A DNA stretch of 35,126 nt from an uncultured Oscillospiraceae bacterium (lineage in GTDB: Bacteria > Bacillota > Clostridia > Oscillospirales > Oscillospiraceae): contig CANRNF010000027.1 of assembly GCA_947631865.1 (NCBI GenBank), positions 1-35,126 on the forward strand, in the 5' to 3' direction. A program made the position numbers and the translations under genes. The notes below the pieces were generated by a model. That model ran no database searches and was not told the origin of the DNA. It saw nothing but the letters and a program-made list of their open reading frames with translations. This document shows, one piece after another, positions 15,825 through 25,002 of the stretch. Position 1 is the first letter of the stretch. Each line of letters opens with the position of its first letter.

Positions 15825-16409
15825 TCATCCCACCTGGGCCGCGATGGCCCCCAGAAGCTCCAGCCGCCCGGTCTTCTTCTCCGCGGAGAAGGGGATCAGC
15901 GGCGTGTCCTCGCCAAGCTCCAGCGTCTGACGGATGAGAGCCAGATTGGGCTCCTTCTCGGACGCCTTCAGCTTGTCCCACTTGTTGGCCACGGCCACCC
16001 GTGGGCAGCCGCAGTTTTGGAAAAGGCCGTTCATCTGTATATCCAGGGCGGTGGGCGCGTGGCGCCCGTCCAATATCTGCACGCCCAGGGTGATGCGCTC
16101 GCCCTCGGCAAAGAAGGCCTCCATGAGCCGTCCCCACCGGTCCCGCTCCGCCTGGGGCACCTTGGCGTAGCCGTAGCCGGGCAGGTCTACGAACCACACC
16201 GCGTCCGCCACAAGGAAGTAGTTGATGTTGGTGGTCTTTCCCGGCGCGGAGCCCACCCGGGCCAGGTTCTTCCTGTTCAGGAGGCAGTTGATGACGGAAC
16301 TCTTGCCCACGTTGGACTTGCCCGCGAACACCACCATGGGGCGGCCGTCCTGGATGAAGTCCCCGCTCTTGCCCGCGCTCTTTACGTATACCGCCGGCTC
16401 AAGCTTCAT
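15825..16409 (-). CDS. engB: Ribosome biogenesis GTPase EngB/YsxC
   Basis: EngB is a small GTPase needed for assembly of the large ribosomal subunit. The 194-residue protein has G1 GKSNVGKSS (about residues 30-38), G2 region GKTTNINYF, G3 DLPGYGYAKV and G4 NKWDKLK; the KSNVGKS and PGYGYAK patterns are specific to EngB. It overlaps the lon stop by 11 bases. The lon-engB order is also seen in Bacillus. Confidence 0.95.
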   Translation of the reverse strand: MKLEPAVYVKSAGKSGDFIQDGRPMVVFAGKSNVGKSSVINCLLNRKNLARVGSAPGKTTNINYFLVADAVWFVDLPGYGYAKVPQAERDRWGRLMEAFFAEGERITLGVQILDGRHAPTALDIQMNGLFQNCGCPRVAVANKWDKLKASEKEPNLALIRQTLELGEDTPLIPFSAEKKTGRLELLGAIAAQVG

Positions 16410-18762
16410 CGCTCTGCTCCCGGCAAAGGGCCGCGTCCAGCACGGCCTCCACGCGGCTGGCGGTAATGAAATTCAGCGCCGCCCGGACCGTGGGGTCGAT
16501 GTCCGCCAGGTCCGACTCGTTCTCCGCGGGGATGATGACCGTGTGGATGCCGGCCCGAAGGGCCGCCATGGTCTTCTCCCGCAGGCCGCCGATGGGCAGC
16601 ACCCGGCCCCGGAGGGTGATCTCGCCGGTCATGGCCACGTCCTGCCGCACGGGGATGCCGGCGAGGGCCGACACAAGGCCGGTGCAGATGGTGACGCCGG
16701 CGGAGGGGCCGTCCTTGGGCACGGCGCCCTCGGGGAAGTGGATGTGGATGTCCTTGTTTTTATAAAACTCCGGGTCCACGCCCAGCTCTTTGGCCCGGCC
16801 CCGGATATAGGTCAGGGCCGCCCGGGCGGACTCCTTCATCACGTCGCCCAGGTTGCCGGTGAGTTCCAGCTTGCCGGAGCCGTCCATGACGCCCACCTCG
16901 GCGTCCAGCATCTCGCCGCCCACGCGGGTCCAGGCCAGGCCGTGGACCAGGCCCACCTCCGCCTTGCCGGCGGCGCTGGTGTCGTGGAACTTGGCGGGGC
17001 CCAGAAGCTCTTCCAATCCCCCCGCCCGCACATAGCGGCTCTTGCATTCCCCCGCCACGATGCCCGCCGCGGTCTTGCGGCAGATGGTGGCGAGAAGCTG
17101 CTCCAGGCGCCGCACGCCGGACTCCCGGGTGTACCGGGCGACGATCTCCCGCATGGCGGCGTCGTTGATGCGCAGCTGGTTGCCGTTGAGGCCGTGCTTT
17201 TTCCGCTGCTTGGGCAGCAGGTGGTCCCTGGCGATGGCCAGCTTCTCCTCGTCGGTGTAGCCGGGGAACTCCACCACCTCCATCCGGTCCAGCAGGGCCG
17301 GCGGGATGGTGTCCGCCGCGTTGGCGGTGGTGATGAAAAACACGTCCGACAGGTCAAAGGGCAGCTCCAGGAAGTGGTCCCTGAACTGGCTGTTCTGCTC
17401 CGGGTCCAGGGCCTCCAAAAGGGCCGCGGAGGGATCGCCCCGGTAGTCGGAGCCCAATTTATCTATCTCGTCCAGCACCATGACGGGGTTCTTGCTGCCC
17501 GCCTGCTGGATGCCCGCCATGATGCGGCCTGGCATGGCCCCCACATAGGTCTTGCGGTGGCCCCGGATCTCCGCCTCGTCATGGACGCCGCCTAAGGAGA
17601 TGCGGCACAGCTTCCGGTTCATGGCCCGGGCGATGGACAGGGCGATGCTGGTCTTGCCGGTGCCCGGAGGGCCCAGAAGGCACAGAATAGAGCCCTTCTG
17701 GTCCGGGGCCAGCTTCCGCACGGCCAGGTACTCCACCACCCGCTCTTTGATCTTCTCCAGGCCGAAGTGGTCCGCGTCCAGCGCGGCGCGCACTGTGTCC
17801 GTGTCCAGATCGTCCTGGGTCTCACGGTTCCAGGGTATCTCCAGGCAGATGTCCAGGTAGCTGCGGATGACCGCTGACTCGGCGCTTCCGTAGGGCTGCT
17901 TGGCCAGGCGTCCGATCTCCTTATAGAGCTTTGTCTCCACCTCTTTGGGCAGATGGGCCCGGGCCACGGCGGCGCGGTACTCCTCCGTGTCGTCCCCATA
18001 GCCCTCCTCCTCGCCCAGCTCCGCCTGGATGGTGCGAAGCTGTTCCCGGAGGAACATCTCCCGCTGGGCCCGCTTCATGCGCTTGGCGGCCTCCTCATGG
18101 ATGGACTGCTCCATGTCCATGATATCCAGCTCCCAGCGCAGCAGCCGGTTCACCAGGGCCAGCCGCCGCATGGGCCGCAGCTCCTCCAGCACCAGCTGCT
18201 TCTGATCGTAGCGCATGTAGATGTTCTGGGCCACGCAGTCGGCCACATAGCCCGCGTCGGAAGAGCCCATGATATCCCGGAGCACGTCCTCCAGGTCCAG
18301 GCCCGCCGCCTGGGCGTACTTCTCCAAAAGGCTGTAGCACTGGCGGATGAGGGCCTCGGCCTTCACCGCCGTGCGGGAATTGGCCTCGGCGGCCACCGTC
18401 TCCACCTGGGCGGCGATATAGGGCTTCATCCCCATGATGGAGGCCAGATACGCCCGGCTCACGCCCTCGGCCATGACCTTGGCGCCGTCCTCGTCGGGGA
18501 CCTTGAGCACCTGCTGGATACGGCAGACGGTGCCCATCCGGAAAAGCCCGTCCTCCCCGGTGACGGTGTCCGCCGCCGGGTCCCGCTGGCCCGCCAGGAA
18601 GAGCATCTGGTCGGTCTCCATGGCCGCGTCCACGGCGGCCAGGCTCTCCGCCCGCTCCACGTCGAATATGAGCCGCATGCCGGGGAACACGCTGATGCCC
18701 CGCAGGGGGATCAGAGGGTAGACCTGATAACGGGAGGCGGCTGTAGTCTCAGAAGAATCCAT
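16399..18762 (-). CDS. lon: ATP-dependent protease Lon (LonA)
   Basis: Lon unfolds and degrades damaged and short-lived proteins in the cytoplasm. The 787-residue protein has the N-terminal substrate-binding LON domain (YPLIPLRGISVFPGM), a coiled linker, an AAA+ domain with GPPGTGKTS and VLDEIDKLG, and a protease domain with the catalytic dyad Ser687 (GPSAG) and Lys730 (LREKTMAA), 43 residues apart as in E. coli Lon. The start is ATG with AAGGAG 8 bases upstream. No CIRCE or CtsR box is visible before it; instead a hairpin-rich gap of about 110 bases separates it from clpX. Confidence 0.96.
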   Translation of the reverse strand: MDSSETTAASRYQVYPLIPLRGISVFPGMRLIFDVERAESLAAVDAAMETDQMLFLAGQRDPAADTVTGEDGLFRMGTVCRIQQVLKVPDEDGAKVMAEGVSRAYLASIMGMKPYIAAQVETVAAEANSRTAVKAEALIRQCYSLLEKYAQAAGLDLEDVLRDIMGSSDAGYVADCVAQNIYMRYDQKQLVLEELRPMRRLALVNRLLRWELDIMDMEQSIHEEAAKRMKRAQREMFLREQLRTIQAELGEEEGYGDDTEEYRAAVARAHLPKEVETKLYKEIGRLAKQPYGSAESAVIRSYLDICLEIPWNRETQDDLDTDTVRAALDADHFGLEKIKERVVEYLAVRKLAPDQKGSILCLLGPPGTGKTSIALSIARAMNRKLCRISLGGVHDEAEIRGHRKTYVGAMPGRIMAGIQQAGSKNPVMVLDEIDKLGSDYRGDPSAALLEALDPEQNSQFRDHFLELPFDLSDVFFITTANAADTIPPALLDRMEVVEFPGYTDEEKLAIARDHLLPKQRKKHGLNGNQLRINDAAMREIVARYTRESGVRRLEQLLATICRKTAAGIVAGECKSRYVRAGGLEELLGPAKFHDTSAAGKAEVGLVHGLAWTRVGGEMLDAEVGVMDGSGKLELTGNLGDVMKESARAALTYIRGRAKELGVDPEFYKNKDIHIHFPEGAVPKDGPSAGVTICTGLVSALAGIPVRQDVAMTGEITLRGRVLPIGGLREKTMAALRAGIHTVIIPAENESDLADIDPTVRAALNFITASRVEAVLDAALCREQSDEA

Positions 18763-18789
18763 AGTAAAAACTCCTTATGGGCTCTTATC

Positions 18790-18825
18790 TGCCAAAGGCC
18801 GCACAAATGTGCGGCCCGGGTGGCA
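18790..18825. promoter_or_regulatory. Strong hairpin in the clpX-lon gap
   Basis: GGCCGCACA-AA-TGTGCGGCC (18797-18816) is a perfect 9-bp inverted repeat, and outer TGCCA/TGGCA (18790-18794, 18821-18825) can extend it. A weaker TTCGCG/CGCGAA stem lies next to it at 18839-18859. On the minus strand only a short T run follows, so this may be an attenuator or RNA-processing site rather than a full terminator. Confidence 0.45.
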
Positions 18826-18871
18826 AAAGCCTCGCAGAGTTCGCGTCCAAAGGGCGCGAAAACGTGTGTCT

Positions 18872-20155
18872 TTATGATGCGTCTTGTTCCAGCTTCCGCT
18901 TCCGGTATATCACCGGGCGGGAACCGTTTTTCACGCTGTCGGCAGTGATGATGACCTTGTCGATGGTGTCGTCGGAGGGGGCCTCGAACATGATGTCCTG
19001 CATGAGCCCCTCCATGATGCCCCGCAGGCCGCGGGCGCCGATGTCCATGTCGATGGCCTTGTCGGCCACGGCCTCCAGCGCCTTGGGGTCGAACTCCAGG
19101 GTCACGTCGTCATAGCTGAGGAGCGTTTGATACTGCTTCACCAGGGCGTTTTTCGGCTCGGTGAGGATGCGGACCAGGTCCTCCCTCTTCAGGCTGTCCA
19201 GCGTGGTGATCACGGGCAGGCGGCCGATGAGCTCCGGGATGATGCCGAACTTCAGAAGGTCGTGGGACTGGACATGGCTCAGCACCTCGCCCACGTCCTT
19301 CTCCTTCCGGGAGGACACCTCCGCGCCGAAGCCCAGGCTCTTCCGGTCCAGGCGGTTCTCGATGATCTTCTCCAGACCGTCGAAAGCGCCGCCGCAGATG
19401 AACAGGATGTTGCTGGTGTCCACGTGGATGAACTCCTGGTGGGGATGCTTGCGCCCGCCCTGAGGCGGGACAGCGGCGATGGTGCCCTCCAGGATCTTCA
19501 AAAGCGCCTGCTGCACGCCTTCGCCGGACACGTCACGGGTGATGGAGGTGTTCTCGCTCTTGCGGGAGATCTTATCGATCTCGTCGATGTAGATGATGCC
19601 CTGCTGGGCCCGTTCCACGTCGAAATCCGCGGCCTGCAGCAGCCGCAGCAGGATGTTCTCCACGTCCTCGCCCACATAGCCCGCCTCGGTCAGGGTGGTG
19701 GCGTCGGCGATAGCAAAGGGCACGTTCAGCATCCGCGCCAGGGTCTGGGCGAACAGGGTCTTGCCGGAGCCGGTAGGGCCCACCAGCAGGATGTTGGACT
19801 TTTGCAGCTCCGCCTCGCTCTGGCCCTGGTGGAGGATGCGCTTATAGTGGTTGTACACCGCCACGGACAGGGCCACCTTGGCCCTGTCCTGGCCGATGAT
19901 ATACTCGTCCAGCGCCTTTTTGATCTTCCGGGGCACGGGCACGTCCTCGGGCTTCATGAGCTTTTCCCCGTCCGCCCCTTCCAGGGTGAACTCGGGGTAG
20001 TCGTCCTCCAGCTCGTCGCTCAGGATGTCCAGACACAGATGCACGCACTCGTCGCATATATAGGCGTCGTTGCCGGCGATGAGCCGCCGGACGGTGTCCT
20101 GGGGCTTGCCGCAGAAGCTGCATCGAAGTATTTTTCTTTCGCCGTCTCTCGGCAT
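18872..20155 (-). CDS. clpX: ClpXP protease ATPase subunit ClpX
   Basis: ClpX recognises, unfolds and feeds proteins to ClpP. The 427-residue protein has the N-terminal zinc-binding domain with Cys12, Cys15, Cys34 and Cys37, Walker A GPTGSGKT, Walker [11 protein letters not shown], and the [11 protein letters not shown] and GARGLRG segments of the AAA+ small domain. The IGL-type loop needed to dock on ClpP is represented by KSLGFGAEV. It starts 13 bases after the clpP stop in the usual tig-clpP-clpX order. Confidence 0.97.
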   Translation of the reverse strand: MPRDGERKILRCSFCGKPQDTVRRLIAGNDAYICDECVHLCLDILSDELEDDYPEFTLEGADGEKLMKPEDVPVPRKIKKALDEYIIGQDRAKVALSVAVYNHYKRILHQGQSEAELQKSNILLVGPTGSGKTLFAQTLARMLNVPFAIADATTLTEAGYVGEDVENILLRLLQAADFDVERAQQGIIYIDEIDKISRKSENTSITRDVSGEGVQQALLKILEGTIAAVPPQGGRKHPHQEFIHVDTSNILFICGGAFDGLEKIIENRLDRKSLGFGAEVSSRKEKDVGEVLSHVQSHDLLKFGIIPELIGRLPVITTLDSLKREDLVRILTEPKNALVKQYQTLLSYDDVTLEFDPKALEAVADKAIDMDIGARGLRGIMEGLMQDIMFEAPSDDTIDKVIITADSVKNGSRPVIYRKRKLEQDAS

Positions 20156-20168
20156 TGGCGTTTACCTC

Positions 20169-20750
20169 TTACCTCTTGGTGATGATCTTGTCGATGAGGC
20201 CGAACTGCTGGGCCTCCTCCGCGCTCATGAAGTTGTCCCGCTCGCAGGCGGCCACCACTTCCTCATAGCTCTTGCCGGTGTGCTCGGCCAGGATGTGGTT
20301 CATCCGCTCCTTGATGGTCTCCAGGCGCTTCAGGTGGATGGCCATATCGGTGATCTGGCCCTGGGTGCCGGCGGAGGGCTGATGGATCATGATCTCCGCG
20401 TTGGGCAGGGCGATGCGCTTGCCCTTGGCGCCGCTGGCCAGCAGGAACGCGCCCATGCTGGCGGCCATACCGACGCATATGGTGGACACGTCGCACTTGA
20501 TATACTGCATGGTGTCATAGATGGCCATGCCGGACGTGACGGAACCGCCGGGGCTGTTGATGTAGAACTGGATGTCCTTGTCCGGGTCCTGGCCCTCCAG
20601 ATAGAGCATCTGGGCCACTACCAGGGACGCGGTGGTATCGTTGACCTCCTCCGACAGCATGATGATGCGGTCGTTCAAAAGCCGGGAGAAAATGTCGTAG
20701 GACCGTTCGCCCCGGGAGGTCTGCTCCACTACATAGGGTACCAAACTCAT
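20169..20750 (-). CDS. clpP: ATP-dependent Clp protease proteolytic subunit
   Basis: The 193-residue protein has the ClpP catalytic triad at Ser98 ([10 protein letters not shown]), His123 (IMIHQP) and Asp172 (CERDNFM), and the family segments [17 protein letters not shown] and [10 protein letters not shown]. It forms the barrel-shaped protease used by ClpX. AAAGGAG lies 10 bases before the ATG. It follows tig by 53 bases and is probably on the same message. Confidence 0.97.
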   Translation of the reverse strand: MSLVPYVVEQTSRGERSYDIFSRLLNDRIIMLSEEVNDTTASLVVAQMLYLEGQDPDKDIQFYINSPGGSVTSGMAIYDTMQYIKCDVSTICVGMAASMGAFLLASGAKGKRIALPNAEIMIHQPSAGTQGQITDMAIHLKRLETIKERMNHILAEHTGKSYEEVVAACERDNFMSAEEAQQFGLIDKIITKR

Positions 20751-20803
20751 ATTAAGATCGCTCCTTTCCAGGCATTGAAGAGCCTATCCAAATATTCCCG
20801 TTA

Positions 20804-22306
20804 TTATTCCGCCTTGGGGCCGTCCTCCTTGACCCAGCCGTCCTCCGCCTTGGCCTCGTCCATGGTCTTCTCCTCGGCCTTCTTGGCGGTCTTCTTCGCC
20901 GTGGTCTTCTTGGGCTTTGCCTCGGCAGGCGCGTCCTCCGCCATCTCCTCCGCTTTTTGGGCGGTCTTCTTGGCGGCAGTCTTCTTGGCGGTCGCCTTCT
21001 TCGCGGGCTTGACCTCGGCAGTCTCCGGCTCGGTAGCTACACCGTTGTCGTAGATGATCTGGGCGGCCTTGCGGGTACGCAGGTTGGCCTCGATGAGCTC
21101 CCTGGCCAGGGCCTTCTTCACGTCCTCCAGGGACATGTTGTACTGCTTGGCCACATCGGCGTATTCCTCTTCGACCTCCTCGTCCGTGGGCTTGATGCCC
21201 TCGGCGTCGGCGATAGCCTCCAGGACCACGTCGGTCTTGGCCCGGCGCTCGGCCTGGGGTCGGACGGACTCGCGATAGGCGTCCACGCTCTGGCCCACGT
21301 ACTTCAGGTACAGCTCCAGGCTCAGCCCGCTCATGCGCAGGCTCTGGTCCTGCTCCCGCATGATGCCGTCCATCTGCTCCTGGACCATGGCGTCGGGGAT
21401 CTCGGCGGTCATGTTGTCGCCGGCCAGCTCCAGAAGAGCGGACTGGAAAGCGCCGGTGGCGTTCTCCTCGGCGGTCTTCTCCAGGCGCTCCTTCACGGAG
21501 GCCTTGTACTCCTTCAGGGTATCGAACTCGGATACCTCCTTGGCGAACTCGTCGTCCAGGTCGGGCATCTGGTTCTCCTTGACCTCGTTGCACTTGATGT
21601 GGAACACGGCGGCCTTCCCGGCCAGGGACTTCTCGGCGTAATCCTCGGGGAAGGTGACGTTGATGTCCCGCTCCTCGCCGGCGCTCATGCCCACCACCTG
21701 GTCCTCAAAGCCGGGGATGAACGCGCCGGAGCCCAGGACCAGGTTCTGGCCCTCGGCCTTGCCGCCGTCAAAGGGGACGCCGTCCACGGAGCCCTCGTAG
21801 TCGATGACCGCGGTGTCGTCCAGCTTGGCGGGGCGCTCCACGGAGACGATGCGGCTGTTGCGCTTGCGGATCTTCTCGATCTCCTCGTCCACCTGCTCGG
21901 CGGTGACGTCCACCTTATCCTTGGGGGCCTTCAGGCCCTTGTACTCGCCCAGGGTGACCTCCGGCCACACGGCGGTCAGGAAGGTGAGGGTCAGCTCCTT
22001 GTCGTCGGACACCTTCAGGTCCTTCACCGCGGGGGTACCCACCGTGCGCAGGCCCTCCTTGTCCACGGCGAAATCGAACGCCTGGGGCGCCAGCACATCG
22101 GCGGCGTCGTCATAGAACACGTCCTTGCCGTACATGCCCTCCACCACGGTGCGGGGGGCCTTGCCCTTGCGGAAACCGGGGACGAAGATCTTGCTGCGGT
22201 TCTTGAGATAGGCGGTGTTGACGGCCTTCTCGAATTCCGCCGCGTCGCACAGTACGTCAAAGGTAACGGTGCTCTTTTCCTGTTTTTCTACGTTCTTAAC
22301 GATCAT
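20804..22306 (-). CDS. tig: Trigger factor with a long Lys/Ala-rich C-terminal tail
   Basis: Trigger factor is the ribosome-bound chaperone and prolyl isomerase. The 500-residue protein has the ribosome-binding domain with VPGFRKGKAPR, an FKBP-type domain at about 155-245 (DTAVIDYEGSVDGVPFDGGKAEGQNLVLGSG), and the helical C-terminal chaperone domain up to about residue 430. Residues 432-500 are an added tail of AKKATAKKTAAKKT-type repeats interrupted by acidic patches, like a histone H1-type tail. Most trigger factors end near 430-450, so this is an extension. The AAGGAG site is 9 bases before the ATG. It leads tig-clpP-clpX-lon. Confidence 0.95.
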   Translation of the reverse strand: MIVKNVEKQEKSTVTFDVLCDAAEFEKAVNTAYLKNRSKIFVPGFRKGKAPRTVVEGMYGKDVFYDDAADVLAPQAFDFAVDKEGLRTVGTPAVKDLKVSDDKELTLTFLTAVWPEVTLGEYKGLKAPKDKVDVTAEQVDEEIEKIRKRNSRIVSVERPAKLDDTAVIDYEGSVDGVPFDGGKAEGQNLVLGSGAFIPGFEDQVVGMSAGEERDINVTFPEDYAEKSLAGKAAVFHIKCNEVKENQMPDLDDEFAKEVSEFDTLKEYKASVKERLEKTAEENATGAFQSALLELAGDNMTAEIPDAMVQEQMDGIMREQDQSLRMSGLSLELYLKYVGQSVDAYRESVRPQAERRAKTDVVLEAIADAEGIKPTDEEVEEEYADVAKQYNMSLEDVKKALARELIEANLRTRKAAQIIYDNGVATEPETAEVKPAKKATAKKTAAKKTAQKAEEMAEDAPAEAKPKKTTAKKTAKKAEEKTMDEAKAEDGWVKEDGPKAE

Positions 22307-22391
22307 GGGTGACTTCTCCTTCCAGTATTACGCTGGGAATAAAATATGTTTTTTGATAGTCAGCAACACAGTTTTTATATTTTACCAAATC

Positions 22392-23081
22392 TCACAGGAT
22401 TTTACAAGGTCTAAAGTTTATCCCGTCGGCGGAAACGCAGATATGCCGTGTGCCCTCCCACAGGCCGTTGAAGGCCAGGCGCAGGCTGTCCGCGTGGAGA
22501 TGGCCGCTGCAGCAGGTCCGCACATGGTATTCCCGCAGCAGTGCCAATATCTCCGGGCATATATACGCGCCGTACTTGGGGGGATAGTGGAGGAACACGT
22601 ACTTCTCCCGCTCCCCCGCCGCTTTCAGGGACGCCTCCAGCCGCAGTATCTCCCGGTCGATGAGTTTTTTGTCGTGCTCCGTGCCCCGGGACTGCTCGTA
22701 AAACCAGCCCTTGGTGCCGCAGATCGCGGCGTTCTCCCCATAGGGATAGGCGTTGTTATGGAGGATGGACACGGTCCGGATGGAATTTTTTTCAAAAAAT
22801 GCGTTCATCTTGGCGGCGCTGGTCCACCAATAGTCGTGGTTTCCCTTGAGGACGATCTTCCGCCCCGGCAGGCTCTCGATGAATTGGAAGTCCGCCAGCG
22901 CCTCGTCCAGGGTGGACGCCCAGCTGGTGTCGCCGCACAGCACGCACACATCTTCGTCCGTCAGCGGGTCAAAACCCTCCCGGAGCTTTTCCGTGTGGTT
23001 TTTCCACCGGGGCCCGAAGATATCCATGGGCTTGTCTGTCGCCAGGGACAGGTGCAGGTCGCCAATGGCAAAAAGACTCAT
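22392..23081 (-). CDS. Calcineurin-like metallophosphoesterase
   Basis: The 229-residue protein has all motifs of the metal-dependent phosphoesterase fold: GDLHLS at the start, CGDTSWA, GNHDYWW at about residues 80-86, and FLHYPP and SGHLHADSL near the end. It resembles a group of cytoplasmic Firmicutes phosphoesterases of unknown substrate. It is divergent from the DUF1540 gene with only 49 bases between them, and lies 85 bases upstream of tig; no clear separate promoter for tig was found, so they may share a message. Confidence 0.88.
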   Translation of the reverse strand: MSLFAIGDLHLSLATDKPMDIFGPRWKNHTEKLREGFDPLTDEDVCVLCGDTSWASTLDEALADFQFIESLPGRKIVLKGNHDYWWTSAAKMNAFFEKNSIRTVSILHNNAYPYGENAAICGTKGWFYEQSRGTEHDKKLIDREILRLEASLKAAGEREKYVFLHYPPKYGAYICPEILALLREYHVRTCCSGHLHADSLRLAFNGLWEGTRHICVSADGINFRPCKIL

Positions 23082-23130
23082 AGCATAATCGCCTTTCCAG
23101 CGCAGATACTACCCACGAGGTGATAGACAG

Positions 23131-23325
23131 ATGAATGAGAAGAAGAATTGCGGCGGCCGGGACTGCATCAATGGCGTGTGCTGCACGGTGACCAACTGCA
23201 AGCACCATACTTTGAGCGACCAGTGCACCGCCACGCACATCAATGTCAAGAGCGAAGAAGCCGCGACCAAGGCGGAGACCTTCTGCGGCACCTTCGCGCC
23301 TGTGGACACCTGGCAGTATGTGTGA
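23131..23325 (+). CDS. DUF1540 domain small Cys-rich protein
   Basis: This 64-residue protein has seven cysteines, with CCTVTNCKHHTLSDQCTATHINV and a late Cys in AETFCGTFAP, matching DUF1540. That domain is short, common in Clostridia and probably binds metal; its function is unknown. The ATG is preceded by GAGGTG at good distance. It is a single gene on the plus strand, ended by the palindromic element at 23382-23497, which supplies a terminator. Confidence 0.85.
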   Translation: MNEKKNCGGRDCINGVCCTVTNCKHHTLSDQCTATHINVKSEEAATKAETFCGTFAPVDTWQYV

Positions 23326-23381
23326 CCTCAAGGGGACGGACATCGTTCCGTTCCCTACATAACGCTGGCCGGCTCTCTTAT

Positions 23382-23491
23382 GCCCCCCTTGTCAAAGGGG
23401 GGTGGCCCGAAGGGCCGGGGGGATTGCCGTTGGTTTAAGTACAATCCCCCAGTCAGCGCTCCGCGCTGCCAGCCCCCTTTCACAAGGGGGC
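23382..23491. mobile_element. MITE-like palindromic element, about 110 bp
   Basis: The ends, 23382-23406 and 23468-23491, are inverted repeats of about 24 bp with two mismatches and one extra C. Inside, GGGGGATTG and CAATCCCCC form a second inverted repeat. Each end is also a hairpin by itself (CCCCCCTT-GTCA-AAGGGGGG). There is no coding capacity. The build is that of a miniature inverted-repeat element or a dispersed intergenic palindrome of gut Firmicutes. Confidence 0.7.
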
Positions 23492-23497
23492 CTTTTT
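23472..23497 (+). terminator. Terminator formed by the right end of the palindromic element
   Basis: GCCCCCTT-TCAC-AAGGGGGC followed by CTTTTT gives a rho-independent terminator for the DUF1540 gene. No matching U tract is seen on the minus strand for thrC. Confidence 0.65.
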
Positions 23498-23520
23498 GTC
23501 TGCTGCCGCTCGTCGCTACA

Positions 23521-25002
23521 TTACGCCAAAAACTCGCTGACCGCCTGCTCCATGTCCTCTTTGGCCACCCACTTTTCAAAACGCACGGGCTTTTTGCCGA
23601 GGCCCGACAGGGGCGCGGGGGCTCCCACGCCGGTGAGGGCGGCCAGCTCGTCCACCAGGGCCGGGCCGGTCTCATTGGTCACCGCGCCCAGTGCCTCCAG
23701 CACGGCGGCGCCGAACTTGAAGGGGCTGGCAGTGGACACCACCACGGTGGGAACGCTCCTTCCCTCCTTCGCCCGCAGGTCACGGAGGACCCGGCTGGCC
23801 ACAGCGGTGTGGGTATCCATGAGATAGCCATTCTCCCGCCAGAGCTTGCCGATCTCGGCCTTGGCCTCCTCGTCCCGGCAGAAGCCGCCGGTGAACTCGG
23901 CCCGCACCGCGTCGCCCAGGGCCTGGCCCACGTCGTAGCGGCCCTCGCCGGAGAGCTTCTCCATGAAGCCACGGACGGCGGCCGCGTCCCCGGTCCGGCA
24001 GTACAGCAGCCGCTCCAGATTGGAGGACACCAGGATGTCCATGGATGGCGAGCTGGTGAGGTGGAAGGGCCGGTTCTTGTCGTAAACGCCGGTGGCGATG
24101 AAATCCGTGAGGACGTTGTTGTCATTGGAAGCGCAGATGAACCGGCCCACGGGCAGTCCCATCTGCTTGGCGTACCAACCGGCCAGGATGTCGCCGAAGT
24201 TGCCGGTGGGCACGCAAAAGTCCAATTTCTCGCCCATCTTCAGCTTCCCCGCGTTCACCATGTCGCAGTAAGCGGAGAAATAGTAGGCGATCTGGGGCGC
24301 CAGACGGCCCCAGTTGATGGAGTTGGCGGAGCTGAGGAAATATCCCCGCCCGTCCAGTTCCTTCTCAAATCCCCGGTCGCCGAAGATCTTCTTCACGCCG
24401 GTCTGAGCGTCGTCGAAGTTGCCCTCCACGGCCACCACGTTGACATTTGTCCCCTCCTGGGTGGCCATCTGCAGCTTCTGCACCTGGCTCACCCCGTCCC
24501 GGGGGTAGAACACCATGATCCGGGTGCCGGGCACGTCCTTAAAGCCCTCCAGGGCAGCCTTGCCGGTATCGCCGCTGGTGGCCACCAGGATGCTCACGGT
24601 CCGCTCCTCCCCGTTTTTCCGCAGGCTGGCAGTGAGGAGACGGGGCATGATCTGCAGGGCCATGTCCTTGAAGGCGCAGGTGGGGCCATGCCACAGCTCA
24701 AGATACGCCGTGTCATCGTCCAGCACATGGGTGGGCGCGATGGCGGCGCAGTCGAAGTTGTCCCCGTAAGACGCCTTGGCGATGGCCTCCAGCTCCCCGG
24801 TGGAAAACTCCTCCAGGTAAAGGCCCAGCACCGCCACGGCCCGGGTCCGGTAGTCGGCCCCGCAGAGCCCGCGGATGAAACTCTCGTCGATGGCGGGGAT
24901 GGTGTCGGGCACATAGAGCCCGCCGTCGGGGGCGATGCCCCGGATGATGGCCTGGGAGGCGGTGACCGCCTCGCTCCGGCCTCTTGTGCTCACATATTTC
25001 AT
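23521..25002 (-). CDS. thrC: Threonine synthase
   Basis: This PLP enzyme converts O-phosphohomoserine to threonine. The 493-residue product starts MKYVSTRG, a common ThrC opening, and has the PLP lysine in CAFKDMALQ (Lys112) and the phosphate-binding loop in VATSGDTGKAALEG. Length fits the long ThrC class. An in-frame start at 25122 would add 40 residues inside yraN and is rejected; the ATG at 25002 overlaps the yraN stop by 4 bases. It is last in the lepB-ylqF-rnhB-yraN operon, an unexpected place for an amino-acid gene; no other threonine genes are near. Confidence 0.95.
   Translation of the reverse strand: MKYVSTRGRSEAVTASQAIIRGIAPDGGLYVPDTIPAIDESFIRGLCGADYRTRAVAVLGLYLEEFSTGELEAIAKASYGDNFDCAAIAPTHVLDDDTAYLELWHGPTCAFKDMALQIMPRLLTASLRKNGEERTVSILVATSGDTGKAALEGFKDVPGTRIMVFYPRDGVSQVQKLQMATQEGTNVNVVAVEGNFDDAQTGVKKIFGDRGFEKELDGRGYFLSSANSINWGRLAPQIAYYFSAYCDMVNAGKLKMGEKLDFCVPTGNFGDILAGWYAKQMGLPVGRFICASNDNNVLTDFIATGVYDKNRPFHLTSSPSMDILVSSNLERLLYCRTGDAAAVRGFMEKLSGEGRYDVGQALGDAVRAEFTGGFCRDEEAKAEIGKLWRENGYLMDTHTAVASRVLRDLRAKEGRSVPTVVVSTASPFKFGAAVLEALGAVTNETGPALVDELAALTGVGAPAPLSGLGKKPVRFEKWVAKEDMEQAVSEFLA

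Noticed and set aside
18763-18871. CIRCE or CtsR heat-shock operator before lon
   Set aside because: No TTAGCACTC-type inverted repeat or GGTCAAA tandem is present; only unrelated hairpins.
20956-22312. Plus-strand 451-residue frame opposite trigger factor, and similar long antisense frames elsewhere
   Set aside because: High GC keeps the opposite strand open; the minus-strand products are well-known families and the antisense proteins look like low-complexity shadows.
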